A DNA stretch of 64,000 bases from positions 1 to 64,000 of the forward strand of contig CALMSO010000104.1 in assembly GCA_937872385.1 (NCBI GenBank). Reading direction: 5' to 3'. Under the pieces are notes generated by a model. That model was not told the origin of the DNA, ran no database searches, and saw only the letters and a program-made list of their open reading frames with translations. Shown here in pieces: positions 1 through 8,762 of the stretch; positions within the stretch are counted from its first letter, which is position 1, and each line of letters begins with the position of its first letter. A program made the translations under genes and the position numbers. The DNA is from an uncultured Saprospiraceae bacterium. Its GTDB lineage: Bacteria; Bacteroidota; Bacteroidia; Chitinophagales; Saprospiraceae.

Positions 1-56
1 TATTCACTTGAAAAATGCTGCCTAAAATCAGCATACATTCTGTAACACTACCAAAA

Positions 57-1529
57 TCAATAGCGAATGCCGAGTTCTCGTTTGGCTTCATCTAAGGTGA
101 TGCGTTGATCGTTTTTATACGCTACAATGAATGCATCGGCAAATCCTTGCGACTGGAGGTAAATTTTGGCTTGCAATGCCGCTTCCAAATCCGTGAATCC
201 TCTGGCTTGGTACTTATACAAATTACTTTCCTGTACCACCTCTACCGGATAGCGCAACCCGCGCCATTTGCTCTCGGCAGGCGAGAGGGGCTTGCTGGCG
301 GCAGCCAATTGCACACAAAACTGTACAACCGGTGCGGTGCTTGTATTGCGGGGTACTTCATTGAGCGGGCGGGCAGTGGCTGCGGGCAATGGCGTACTTT
401 TGGTGGTAGTTTGTTCGGCTACTCGAATGGCCTGAGGCGTGGCAGATAGGTCGGGCGGCGGCGGCGCGGTAGGTTTCACTTGTGGCATTGCTTCGGCGAG
501 GATACGGCCGCGTTCCATCATACTTTTATATTCGGCGAAAGCCAGCAAAATACCATTGGCAACGGTCTCCTGCCCCGCGGCTGTGCTGAGGAATTGCTCC
601 TCCTCTCGGTTGCTCAAAAAACCCGCTTCTATCAGAATACTCGGCATAGTGGTAGCTTTCAGCACATAAAAACCAGCCTGCTTAACACCCCGCGACTTGC
701 GCCCGGCAAAAGCGTGAAATTGCGCTTCTACCCTTTCGGCTAATAGGATGCTCTGCTCCAAATGCGCATTCTGAAACATACTGAGCAAGATGTGCCCCTC
801 CGGCGAGTTGGGGTCGAAATCGTAATGTTGTTCGTAGTTTTCTTCCAGCAAAATAGCGGCGTTCTCGCGCTTGGCTACTTCGAGGTTTTGCTCGGCCGTG
901 TGCAGGCCCATCACGTAGGTCTCCGAGCCTTTGGTGGCGCTGCTGCCGGGCATAAAATTGCAATGAATGGAAATGAACAAATCCGCTTCGTGCTGATTGG
1001 CAATGCGCGCCCGCTCGTGCAGGGGCACAAACACGTCGGTTTCGCGGGTCATAATGATACGCAAATCCGGAAACTGCGTTTTCATAGCTGCCGCTAATTG
1101 TTTGCTGATGGCTAAGGCCAAATGCTTCTCCTGATGGCTGGCACCGAGGCAGCCGGGGTCGTGCCCGCCGTGCCCGGGGTCAATTACAACGGTTTTTATC
1201 CGATAATCTTTTTCGCTGAATTGGCTTTGTTTAATACCTTTGCCAGGCGAAATACGTACCACAGGATATACCGACGGGTGGCTGACGGCGTGCGCTGGAT
1301 GTAAACAATACGACCGACCAGCATTTTGCGGCCCGAAATAGCGCGGCGTTTCCGTTGCCTCGTCATGCTGCAATAAAAAAGTGTTAAATTCAATAGCCTG
1401 AGGCGGCAGGGCAGTGCAAAAGAGCGTTTGTATAGCAACCAAAGTCGTGGTTAACATAAGCTGAGTATTCTGGAAAATGACCAATAATGCCGTCTTTGTA
1501 TGTTTTGTAAAAATGATTGAGTCGCCCAT
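57..1529 (-). CDS. N-acetylmuramoyl-L-alanine amidase (Amidase_3) with SPOR-like C-terminus
   Basis: This is a zinc amidase that cuts the bond between muramic acid and L-alanine in peptidoglycan, acting in the periplasm. The Amidase_3 domain spans about residues 112-335. Visible zinc ligands are H120 in DPGHGG, E134 and H189 in SIHCN; the catalytic glutamate is E301 in LIEAGFLSN. A Pro/Thr-rich linker leads to a SPOR-like tail (about 405-475), which would bind septal glycan. The N-terminus is hydrophobic; the ATG at 1529 or M25 (about 1457) could start translation, the latter giving a cleaner signal peptide. The gene is divergent from the LptD-like gene with a 75-bp shared promoter region, an arrangement I recall from other Bacteroidota. 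The family call is firm; the start is uncertain. Confidence 0.93.
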   Translation of the reverse strand: MGDSIIFTKHTKTALLVIFQNTQLMLTTTLVAIQTLFCTALPPQAIEFNTFLLQHDEATETPRYFGPQNAGRSYCLHPAHAVSHPSVYPVVRISPGKGIKQSQFSEKDYRIKTVVIDPGHGGHDPGCLGASHQEKHLALAISKQLAAAMKTQFPDLRIIMTRETDVFVPLHERARIANQHEADLFISIHCNFMPGSSATKGSETYVMGLHTAEQNLEVAKRENAAILLEENYEQHYDFDPNSPEGHILLSMFQNAHLEQSILLAERVEAQFHAFAGRKSRGVKQAGFYVLKATTMPSILIEAGFLSNREEEQFLSTAAGQETVANGILLAFAEYKSMMERGRILAEAMPQVKPTAPPPPDLSATPQAIRVAEQTTTKSTPLPAATARPLNEVPRNTSTAPVVQFCVQLAAASKPLSPAESKWRGLRYPVEVVQESNLYKYQARGFTDLEAALQAKIYLQSQGFADAFIVAYKNDQRITLDEAKRELGIRY

Positions 1530-1604
1530 AGCCGTTTGTGAACGTTTTTGCCAACTGGCAGCTTTTCAAAACGCGCCGTTGGGGCTTAAAAGTACTGCTT
1601 AGCA

Positions 1605-4382
1605 GTGCACAATGTCTGTTTTTTTTACAAAAATAACACAATTAATCACTTGAAAGCAAAGCTACTCTTTGCAATATGTTGTTGGGGCACACTTTTTGCC
1701 ACCACACTCGCTGCGCAAACCGATCCGCCACCCGGCAGATTTGGCCGTCCCGCTGCGCGCGACAGTATTGCAATAGACAGCCTGAGCTTTGCGCTACCAG
1801 ATACATTACTCGAACAAATTCGCTACTCAAAAGATGCCCTCGACGAGCAGGTGGATTATGGCGCCAAAGACTCCATGCTACTTGATGTGGTGGGGCGCAA
1901 GGTCTATCTCTGGGGTGAGGCTTACGCCAATTATACCACCATTGCGCTCAAGGCGGACTATATCGTTTTGGACTGGGAAACCAGCATTGTGACGGCCGCA
2001 GGCTGGCCCGACGAGAGCGGCAAAATCGGCGGCAAGCCGGAATTCAAAGACCGCGAGCAGGAATTTCGGGCGGACTCTATGCGCTACAATTTTCAAACCC
2101 GCAAGGGCAAGGTATATGACGTCACCACCCAGCAAAACGACGTGGTCGTCAAAGGTCGCAGCTCCAAGTTTATCACTTTGGCACCGTTGGCAGGCGATAC
2201 CAGCGGGCAGCAGCGCAACATCATTTTCAGCGAAAGTGCCCTATTTACAACCTGTACGGCCGATCATCCGCATTTTGGCATTCGCAGCTCCAAGCAAAAG
2301 GTCATTCCCAACCAATTGGTGGTGGTGGGCCCCTCCAACGTAGAAATCATGGGCGTACCGACGCCGCTCTGGCTGCCGTTTGGCTTTTTTCCGATGACCA
2401 GCGGCCGCAGCACGGGTTTGCTGTTTCCCAGTGATTATGAGTATTCGCCCACCTGGGGCTTTGGCCTGCGCGATGTGGGCTGGTTTTTCCCTTTGGGTGA
2501 CAATTTCAACTTAGCGGTGCTCACCAATATCTACCTCAAGGGGCGCTGGGGCGTCACGGCAGCCTCCGACTATCGCAAGCGCTACAAGTACAATGGCAAC
2601 CTCCGCGTGGGCTACGAAAGCATTCTCAATGAAAATACCCTCGGTGAGTTGGAGCGTTCCAATTCTATTATTTTCAACTGGTCGCACCGGCAAGACCGCT
2701 CCGCGCACCCCAGCATTACCATCGGTGGTTCTATCAATATTCAATCGAACAACTACCAGCAGCGCGTTTTCAACGATGCCGCCAACGTATTGCAAAACCA
2801 ATTGAATTCCAATTTTTCGTTTACCAAAGTGTGGCAAGATAAACCGCTCAACTTCAGCGCCGCGCTCAGCCATTCGCAAAACTCAGCCACCCGCGCCGTA
2901 AATATTACCTTTCCCAATTTGCAATTTCTGACACAAACGCTCTATCCTTTCCGGCAGAAGGAGCGCGCTGGCCAGGAACGTTGGTACGAAACCATCACCC
3001 TGCGCTACACCGCCGATGCCCGTACTTCGTTTACCACTACCGACACGACGATGTTTACCCGCGAAATGTTTGAAAACGGGCAGTACGGTATGCGGCAGAC
3101 CGCCACCAGTGGCACTTCTTTCAAGTTGTTTAAATATTTCAACCTCAACCCACAGGTGGATTACGGTGAGGTGTGGTACTTCAATAGCCTGCGCCGCCGG
3201 TTCGATCCTACCCCAACGGTGCGCACCGATACGGTTTTCAATGCCGACCTCACCGAGTTCAATGTAGTAACCGACACGACCCGCTTCGGGATTGTCAACG
3301 ACTTCCGCCAGTTTGGTTTTGAAACTTTTCGCAATTTTTCGGCCAGCATGGCACTCAATACGCAGCTCTTTGGCACGTTGCAATTTCGCAAAGGCTGGCT
3401 GCGCGGGCTGCGCCACGTCGCCAAAATCAATACCACGCTCAGCTATGCACCCGGTGTGCGCGACGACTTAAATTACATCCGCTTTACGCAATTCGATACC
3501 CGATTCCCCGATTCGCTACAGCAATATTCTATCTTTCAGGGCGGTATTTTTGGGGCACCGCCGCAAGCCGTCGGGCAACAGCTCACCATTGGCTATGGCA
3601 TCAACAACATTTTTGAAGCTAAAATTCGTAAAGATACCGTTGACCGGAAAATTAAGCTCTTCGACAACCTCAATGTGGGCGGCTCGTACAATATTTTTGC
3701 CGATTCGCTCAACTGGAGCCCCGTCTCAGCCAATGGTACGGCACGTTTTTTTAAAGGTATCACTACCCTATCGGTGTTAGTGCGCTTCGATCCGTATGCT
3801 CTGGGGCAAACCGAAACCGGGCAGTTCGTGCGGGTCAATCGTTTTCATTTCCGGGAAACCGGTCAGTTTTTGCGCTTTACCGATGCTAATTTCCGTTTCA
3901 ACACGAGCATCCGGGTGTCCAATATCCGCGAGCTATTTCAAGGCAAGGAGCAAGAGGTGATTGAAGACCTGCGCGACCGTTCGCAGCAGCGCCGCCAACG
4001 AACCGACGATGAGGATTTTCTGAGCTTGTTTGAGAATTTTGGCATCAATCATAACTTCGTCATCGGCTGGAATACCGACCCCCGCACCGGCGAAACCGTT
4101 TTCGACTTGTCGCTCAATTCGCTCAATATACAGGGCAGCGTGGATTTGACTAAAAACTGGCGCATCAACATCGGCAACTTCGGCTACGATTTTAAAAGCA
4201 AACGCACCACGTACCCTTCTATCGGCTTCTCGCGCGACTTGCACTGCTGGGAAATGGGCATGAATTCTCAACCCACACGGGGCACTTACAGCTTTTTTAT
4301 CCAGGTGAAACCCGGTACCATGGGCTTCCTCAAAGTGCCGTATCAGCGCAACAACGCCGACGGTGCCCGCGCATTCCGGTAA
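1605..4382 (+). CDS. LptD-like LPS-assembly outer-membrane protein
   Basis: This 925-residue protein has a signal peptide (hydrophobic stretch then TLAAQ), an OstA/LptA-like periplasmic domain of short beta repeats (about 70-200), and a long C-terminal beta-barrel rich in alternating aromatic residues. The family inserts lipopolysaccharide into the outer leaflet of the outer membrane. The listed start at 1605 is a GTG; an in-frame TTG at 1650 sits directly before the signal-peptide core and is an alternative. It is divergent from the amidase gene and convergent with the arginase-like gene. Bacteroidota LptD proteins differ strongly from the proteobacterial ones, so the call rests on architecture and synteny more than on residue identity. 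Confidence 0.85.
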   Translation: MHNVCFFYKNNTINHLKAKLLFAICCWGTLFATTLAAQTDPPPGRFGRPAARDSIAIDSLSFALPDTLLEQIRYSKDALDEQVDYGAKDSMLLDVVGRKVYLWGEAYANYTTIALKADYIVLDWETSIVTAAGWPDESGKIGGKPEFKDREQEFRADSMRYNFQTRKGKVYDVTTQQNDVVVKGRSSKFITLAPLAGDTSGQQRNIIFSESALFTTCTADHPHFGIRSSKQKVIPNQLVVVGPSNVEIMGVPTPLWLPFGFFPMTSGRSTGLLFPSDYEYSPTWGFGLRDVGWFFPLGDNFNLAVLTNIYLKGRWGVTAASDYRKRYKYNGNLRVGYESILNENTLGELERSNSIIFNWSHRQDRSAHPSITIGGSINIQSNNYQQRVFNDAANVLQNQLNSNFSFTKVWQDKPLNFSAALSHSQNSATRAVNITFPNLQFLTQTLYPFRQKERAGQERWYETITLRYTADARTSFTTTDTTMFTREMFENGQYGMRQTATSGTSFKLFKYFNLNPQVDYGEVWYFNSLRRRFDPTPTVRTDTVFNADLTEFNVVTDTTRFGIVNDFRQFGFETFRNFSASMALNTQLFGTLQFRKGWLRGLRHVAKINTTLSYAPGVRDDLNYIRFTQFDTRFPDSLQQYSIFQGGIFGAPPQAVGQQLTIGYGINNIFEAKIRKDTVDRKIKLFDNLNVGGSYNIFADSLNWSPVSANGTARFFKGITTLSVLVRFDPYALGQTETGQFVRVNRFHFRETGQFLRFTDANFRFNTSIRVSNIRELFQGKEQEVIEDLRDRSQQRRQRTDDEDFLSLFENFGINHNFVIGWNTDPRTGETVFDLSLNSLNIQGSVDLTKNWRINIGNFGYDFKSKRTTYPSIGFSRDLHCWEMGMNSQPTRGTYSFFIQVKPGTMGFLKVPYQRNNADGARAFR

Positions 4383-4438
4383 GATGCGCAAAAAGCGAAT
4401 GGTGCACACTTTACGAAATACAAAATTTGGAATTGAGC

Positions 4439-5542
4439 TTACAAAAATCGTTTGTAGGCATTGAGCAGGCGGTCGGGGAGTTCCCCTTGGCAGGCCCGTT
4501 GGTAGTCATTGTACGAGCAAGGAATCAGCCGGTGGCGGGTATATTTTTTGCTGGTTTTTACGGATACTTGCATCCACCAGCGGCTGCTGCGACGGCTTTT
4601 CCAAAAGGTGAGCTGATCTTCGAGGTGCTTGATTTCTACGATATACTCCATTAGCCCTTCGGTAGAAACCGGGAAGTCGCGTTTTCGATTGTACACCCCT
4701 TCGATAAAATACCAGACCATCTGCGCCACGAGTTGGGCGGTTTGTTCGTCGCGGTCGCGTGCACGTTGCCAGCCAATAATAGCGAAAGCCCGTAGCTTGT
4801 CGCTCATACCCGCGTAGCGGCTGAGTTGGCAGGCTTCTTCGGCCGTGAATCCCGTGGGCGTAGCTTCAAGTTGAGCGGGCGCATCGGCCTGCCGGATGGC
4901 ATTGAGGTGAAAACCCGCCAGATCGCCATCGCGGATAAGCGGCTCGGCCTCTGACAGATCGGTGCGCGCACTGCCGAGTCGGAGGCAGTCGAAGTTGTTT
5001 TTTTCCAAATAGCTGAATGCGGCGGGATCGGTATAATGCGTTTGGCAGCCAATCATACCCAGATGATACAGGCGCGAGCGGGTGCTGAGCACAATGTCGT
5101 TGAGATATTGATTGGGGTCGTCCGGGTCTTGTTCGCTGAGGCGAATGCGCTCGTCCACGACGGCCAGACTGATGTGCGATTGCAAGCGCTGAAAGGCTTT
5201 GTAGGGCGCGAGCAATTGTTGACCGCTGCTACCAATGAGCACCGGAATAATCTGGCTGTCGAGCAATTCTTTGAACAGTGGAATGGCAAAAGCAGGGTCG
5301 GGTTTATACAAATTGCCAAAATCGGTGCAGGCAAGCCCCGCAAACGGAAAACTCATCCGGTACAAGGCTCGGCGCACGGCATTGGCTTCGGCTTCCTCCA
5401 TGCCCACTATGGCTATCTGCGTGGGTGGCAGCTCGGTAGCCTGCGGATGGTAAAAGGCGAGTTGCCGCCCCGCTTGGTAATCAGCTAAGCCCTCCGGGAC
5501 GATAGCTTCAGGATGAACCAGCTTCAACCAATTTTCCAGCAT
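4439..5542 (-). CDS. Arginase/formimidoylglutamase-family protein lacking metal ligands
   Basis: The 367 residues follow the ureohydrolase fold pattern, with strands ending where the binuclear manganese site normally lies. The usual motifs are altered: the GGDH position reads IGSSGQQ (103-109), DAHxD reads VVDERIR (128-134), and SFDxDxxDP reads FHLNAIRQADAP (211-222). The metal-binding His and Asp residues are therefore mostly absent, and the protein is probably not a manganese hydrolase. Bacteroidota genomes commonly carry such a protein, often labelled formimidoylglutamase. It is the last gene of a leftward run and starts 27 bp after the CvfB-like gene, so they are probably co-transcribed. 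Its function is unknown; a structural or regulatory role is inference. Confidence 0.75.
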   Translation of the reverse strand: MLENWLKLVHPEAIVPEGLADYQAGRQLAFYHPQATELPPTQIAIVGMEEAEANAVRRALYRMSFPFAGLACTDFGNLYKPDPAFAIPLFKELLDSQIIPVLIGSSGQQLLAPYKAFQRLQSHISLAVVDERIRLSEQDPDDPNQYLNDIVLSTRSRLYHLGMIGCQTHYTDPAAFSYLEKNNFDCLRLGSARTDLSEAEPLIRDGDLAGFHLNAIRQADAPAQLEATPTGFTAEEACQLSRYAGMSDKLRAFAIIGWQRARDRDEQTAQLVAQMVWYFIEGVYNRKRDFPVSTEGLMEYIVEIKHLEDQLTFWKSRRSSRWWMQVSVKTSKKYTRHRLIPCSYNDYQRACQGELPDRLLNAYKRFL

Positions 5543-5569
5543 AACGCGATGTCGAATATGAAATAAATG

Positions 5570-6400
5570 CTAAATTAAATAAATACCATTATCAGCGATG
5601 CGAATAATTTTTTGTTTATAAAGCAACCCAACCGCTTTTTTAAATGTTTTTTTACTCATTTCTAACTGGCGAATAATTTCCACCGGATTACTTTTGTCCG
5701 TCAGAGGTAGAAAACCGCCCCGCGCCTGCAGCACGGCCCGAATTTTGTCCGCATTGGGTTCAATACCTTCGTAGCCAGGTTTTTGCAATGTTACATCTAT
5801 TTTATTACCTTCCCTTATTTTTTTAATATAACCGCGCCGGCTATCGCCCATATTTATTTTTACAAACAATTCATTATAATAAATCAGCCCTTTATGTAAA
5901 TGATTAATAATTACATTCACTCCCAAATCCGTAGATTCACCAATAATGATATCCACTTCTGCGCCCTCGGCTACGGTGAGCGGGTCATTGCGCAAAAAAC
6001 GGCGTAAATCGGCAGAGGCTACTAAGCGGTCGGTTTTTTCATCCACGTACATATAGACTAAGTAAGAGCGCCCCTCGGCCATTTTGCGCGGTTGCTCCCG
6101 AAAAGGCACAAAAAGGTCTTTTTCTATGCCCCAGTCGAGGAAAGCGCCTTGTTCGGTAACCGATTTCACAGGCAAAAAAGCAAATTGATGCAGCAAAATA
6201 CGGGGTTGGAGGGTAGTAGCAATCAGCCGATTTTCATTGTCTTTATAAACAAAAACGACTAACTCGTCGCCAATAGCAAAGGCTTCAGGAACGTATTTGC
6301 CGGGCAGCAGCACTTCTTGCCCATCCGTATTGCCGAGATACAGCCCGGAGCCGGTTTCTCGCAAGATGCGCAGGGTGTGGTATTTTCCAATGTCCATCAT
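5570..6400 (-). CDS. CvfB/YitL-like S1-domain RNA-binding protein
   Basis: This 276-residue protein matches the CvfB family: consecutive S1-like beta-barrels followed by a C-terminal winged-helix segment. The pattern 'GAFLDWGIEKDLFVPF' in the middle S1 repeat is typical, and the end ('VEIIRQLEMSKKTFKKAVGLLYKQ') resembles the family's wHTH. In Staphylococcus CvfB binds RNA and affects virulence-gene expression; a role here in RNA binding or translation is inferred. Two ATG codons lie in tandem at the start. It begins 3 bp after the DUF1415 stop codon, so the pair is almost certainly one operon. Confidence 0.88.
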   Translation of the reverse strand: MMDIGKYHTLRILRETGSGLYLGNTDGQEVLLPGKYVPEAFAIGDELVVFVYKDNENRLIATTLQPRILLHQFAFLPVKSVTEQGAFLDWGIEKDLFVPFREQPRKMAEGRSYLVYMYVDEKTDRLVASADLRRFLRNDPLTVAEGAEVDIIIGESTDLGVNVIINHLHKGLIYYNELFVKINMGDSRRGYIKKIREGNKIDVTLQKPGYEGIEPNADKIRAVLQARGGFLPLTDKSNPVEIIRQLEMSKKTFKKAVGLLYKQKIIRIADNGIYLI

Positions 6401-6403
6401 ATT

Positions 6404-6958
6404 TCAGTTCCTTTCCAAAAAACAAGCGGCACGGAGTGCCTGCATATAAACTAACCCGCGCTGACGGGCATAGTCCATATTGCGAGCGGGTATTTGCTCA
6501 ACCAAAGGTGTCGAAGCCACTGCACGAGTCACACTTTCCTCGCGTAGCAGGTGCAGCATGGGATACGGGGAGCGATTGGTATAATTAGCAGGATCATCGG
6601 CGGGTGCGTCTGCAAAACAATATTCTGGATGAAAGCCAGCTACCTGATACACCCCTTCGTACCCTTGCAGCTCCAGCAAACCCTCTGCTAAAGTAAAAAC
6701 TTCGAGGTAGTTTTCAAAATTTTGAAATGCCCCCGGATAAATGAGCAGGGTTGTTTCTACATCAGGCTCATGGTCCAGTTGCAAACAGGCAGCAATCAGC
6801 GCTTCGAGGCAGTCCTCCATCCCGGTGGCGCGTACCACTTCGTAATGAATGCGCTCTTGCTTGAAAGGCGTGCCTGCAAAAGGGCAGAAATTGCACCCGA
6901 TGACCACTTGGGCAATCCAGGCTTTGGTTTGATTAATAACAATAGCATCGCCGAGCAT
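6404..6958 (-). CDS. DUF1415 family protein
   Basis: The 184 residues show the DUF1415 signature near the N-terminus: a tryptophan-containing helix, then VVIGCNFCPFA with two cysteines in a CxxC-like spacing, and later a conserved region around 'GFHPEYCFAD' and 'NRSPYPMLHLLRE'. The biochemical function of the family is unknown; conserved Cys and His residues would allow metal or redox chemistry, but that is inference. It follows the helicase gene by 47 bp and precedes the CvfB-like gene by 3 bp on the same strand. Confidence 0.85.
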   Translation of the reverse strand: MLGDAIVINQTKAWIAQVVIGCNFCPFAGTPFKQERIHYEVVRATGMEDCLEALIAACLQLDHEPDVETTLLIYPGAFQNFENYLEVFTLAEGLLELQGYEGVYQVAGFHPEYCFADAPADDPANYTNRSPYPMLHLLREESVTRAVASTPLVEQIPARNMDYARQRGLVYMQALRAACFLERN

Positions 6959-7005
6959 AGCATGGGCTTTTCTATGGAAACAACATTACATTGATGCTGA
7001 TTTTT

Positions 7006-8439
7006 CTAATACGCTGGCTCGTAACCCCTAGACTTACGCCCTTTTTTGAAGCCGCGCTTGCCCTTGCCGCCAAAGTCTTTCTCTTTTTTGCGAAATTCGG
7101 GTTTGGAGCTGCGGGTCTTCTCTGGTGTCGGCGCTTTGGGGATGGTTACTTCCGGCAATGCGACCTTGAGCAGTGCCACGGCCATGTCAAAAGTAGTGTA
7201 GCCCTCGGCGCAAAAATCATTGACCAACTGCTCGTAGTTGCGCACCTTACCTTGCGAAAGAATGCCTTTTAACTGCTCAAACAATTGGGCAGAGCCGCTG
7301 GCCAGCAGTTCTTTGGTAGTCGGCGCTTCGGTGCGCTCAAGGCGTACTTTGGCGTATTTTTCAATATCCTGTAAACGGTAACGGTCGCTTTTGCTGGTCA
7401 CAAAACTAAAAGCTTTGCCCAACTTGCCAGCGCGGCCAGTGCGGCCGATGCGATGCACGTAGTATTCGGGGTCCATCGGCAAGTCATAGTTGAACACGCC
7501 GTCCACGCCGCTCACGTCAATACCGCGCGCTGCCACATCGGTAGCTACGAGCAGATTCAGATCACCATTGCGAAAAGCCTCCAGTACGGTATTGCGCTTG
7601 CGCTGGTTGAGGTCGCCATGAATGGCGTCGGCCTTGATCCCTTGATTCCGCAGTGCTTCGGTGATTTCGTCCACGCGGGCTTTCGTATTGCAAAACACGA
7701 TAGCCGCTTTCAATTGATGTAATTGCAATAAAGCGCTGATGACGGGCAGTCGGGCCTCGCGTTTGATATCAAAATAAAGCTGCTCCACGGAGGCGGCAGT
7801 CAGGTTTTCGGTTGTCACTTTTACCAATTGCGGGTTGCGCTGGTAGTTTTGGGTAATGTCTAGAATTGCCTTGGGCATGGTAGCCGAAAACAGCACCGTC
7901 TGGCGCTCGGTAGGTACCGTTTTTAGTATTTCCTCAATGTCTTCGCGGAAGCCCATGTTGAGCATCTCGTCGGCTTCATCGAGCACGACCATCCGTACTT
8001 TTTCTAAAGCAATCGTGCGGCGCTCCAAGTGATCCATAAGGCGACCGGGCGTAGCGACGATGATTTGCGGGCCGCGCTTCAGGGCACGGATCTGCGTTTG
8101 AATGGGTTCGCCACCATACACTGCTACCACCTGAATGTTGCGCTTGTATTTGGCTAATTTTTTGAATTCGAGGGCTACTTGTAGCGCCAGTTCGCGCGTA
8201 GGGCAAAGCACGAGGGCATTGACTTCCCGGCTGTTGCCATCGAGCAGTTCGAGCATCGGGATACCAAAAGCGGCCGTTTTGCCGGTACCGGTTTGCGCCT
8301 GGCCTACTACATCTCTCCCTGCAAGAATAAGGGGAATGGTTTCGGTTTGAATTGGCGAAGCTTCCACGAAGCCCATGTCCGCCACGGCGCGTTGCATTTC
8401 CTGGCTCAGGTCCAGGGCGTCAAAAGTTACTTTTTTCAT
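7006..8439 (-). CDS. DEAD-box ATP-dependent RNA helicase
   Basis: This helicase unwinds or remodels RNA in ribosome assembly or mRNA turnover. All core motifs are present: Q motif around Q31, Walker A in AQTGTGKT (48-55), PTRELALQ, DEAD in VLDEADEML, SAT, and the C-terminal HRIGRTGRAG. A helical extension and a Lys/Arg/Gly-rich tail follow, as in CsdA/DeaD-type enzymes that use a basic tail to hold RNA. I chose the ATG at 8439 (MKKVTF) over a GTG five codons upstream. It may head a leftward operon with DUF1415, CvfB-like and arginase-like genes. About 315 bp upstream separate it from susD; apart from the susD terminator I see nothing there. Confidence 0.95.
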   Translation of the reverse strand: MKKVTFDALDLSQEMQRAVADMGFVEASPIQTETIPLILAGRDVVGQAQTGTGKTAAFGIPMLELLDGNSREVNALVLCPTRELALQVALEFKKLAKYKRNIQVVAVYGGEPIQTQIRALKRGPQIIVATPGRLMDHLERRTIALEKVRMVVLDEADEMLNMGFREDIEEILKTVPTERQTVLFSATMPKAILDITQNYQRNPQLVKVTTENLTAASVEQLYFDIKREARLPVISALLQLHQLKAAIVFCNTKARVDEITEALRNQGIKADAIHGDLNQRKRNTVLEAFRNGDLNLLVATDVAARGIDVSGVDGVFNYDLPMDPEYYVHRIGRTGRAGKLGKAFSFVTSKSDRYRLQDIEKYAKVRLERTEAPTTKELLASGSAQLFEQLKGILSQGKVRNYEQLVNDFCAEGYTTFDMAVALLKVALPEVTIPKAPTPEKTRSSKPEFRKKEKDFGGKGKRGFKKGRKSRGYEPAY

Positions 8440-8654
8440 TGAAATGTGCTGCACCGAACCAATGCCATGCCTTCGATACGATGCTTTTGCGAATAGTTAT
8501 CATGGATAAAAAAATCAGAGGGGCATGCCAGCAAACTGGTGTGTTTGAAATGCAAAACAGCTAACCGTGAGCCAATCCGGGCACAAAGGTAGTACTATTT
8601 TATGAATCCTGCAATAATATTACCAAAGAAGATATTGCGTAGTACAGAAAGAAA

Positions 8655-8688
8655 AATGCCGGAACCCTACAAGTAGCGCTCCGGCATT
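8655..8688 (-). terminator. Intrinsic terminator of the susCD operon
   Basis: A 9-bp perfect stem (AATGCCGGA paired with TCCGGCATT) encloses a 16-base loop. Read on the minus strand it is followed by TTTTTC. It lies about 75 bp downstream of the susD stop codon. Confidence 0.8.
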
Positions 8689-8762
8689 CAAAATGTTCTT
8701 ATTTTAAGACCTTGCATAATGGTTTAAAAAAACCATCTACTGTTCGCAGGTCGAAAATACGA

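Noticed and set aside
682..963. Alternative minus-strand frame inside the amidase gene
   Set aside because: It overlaps the catalytic domain of the amidase in another frame and has no recognisable features.
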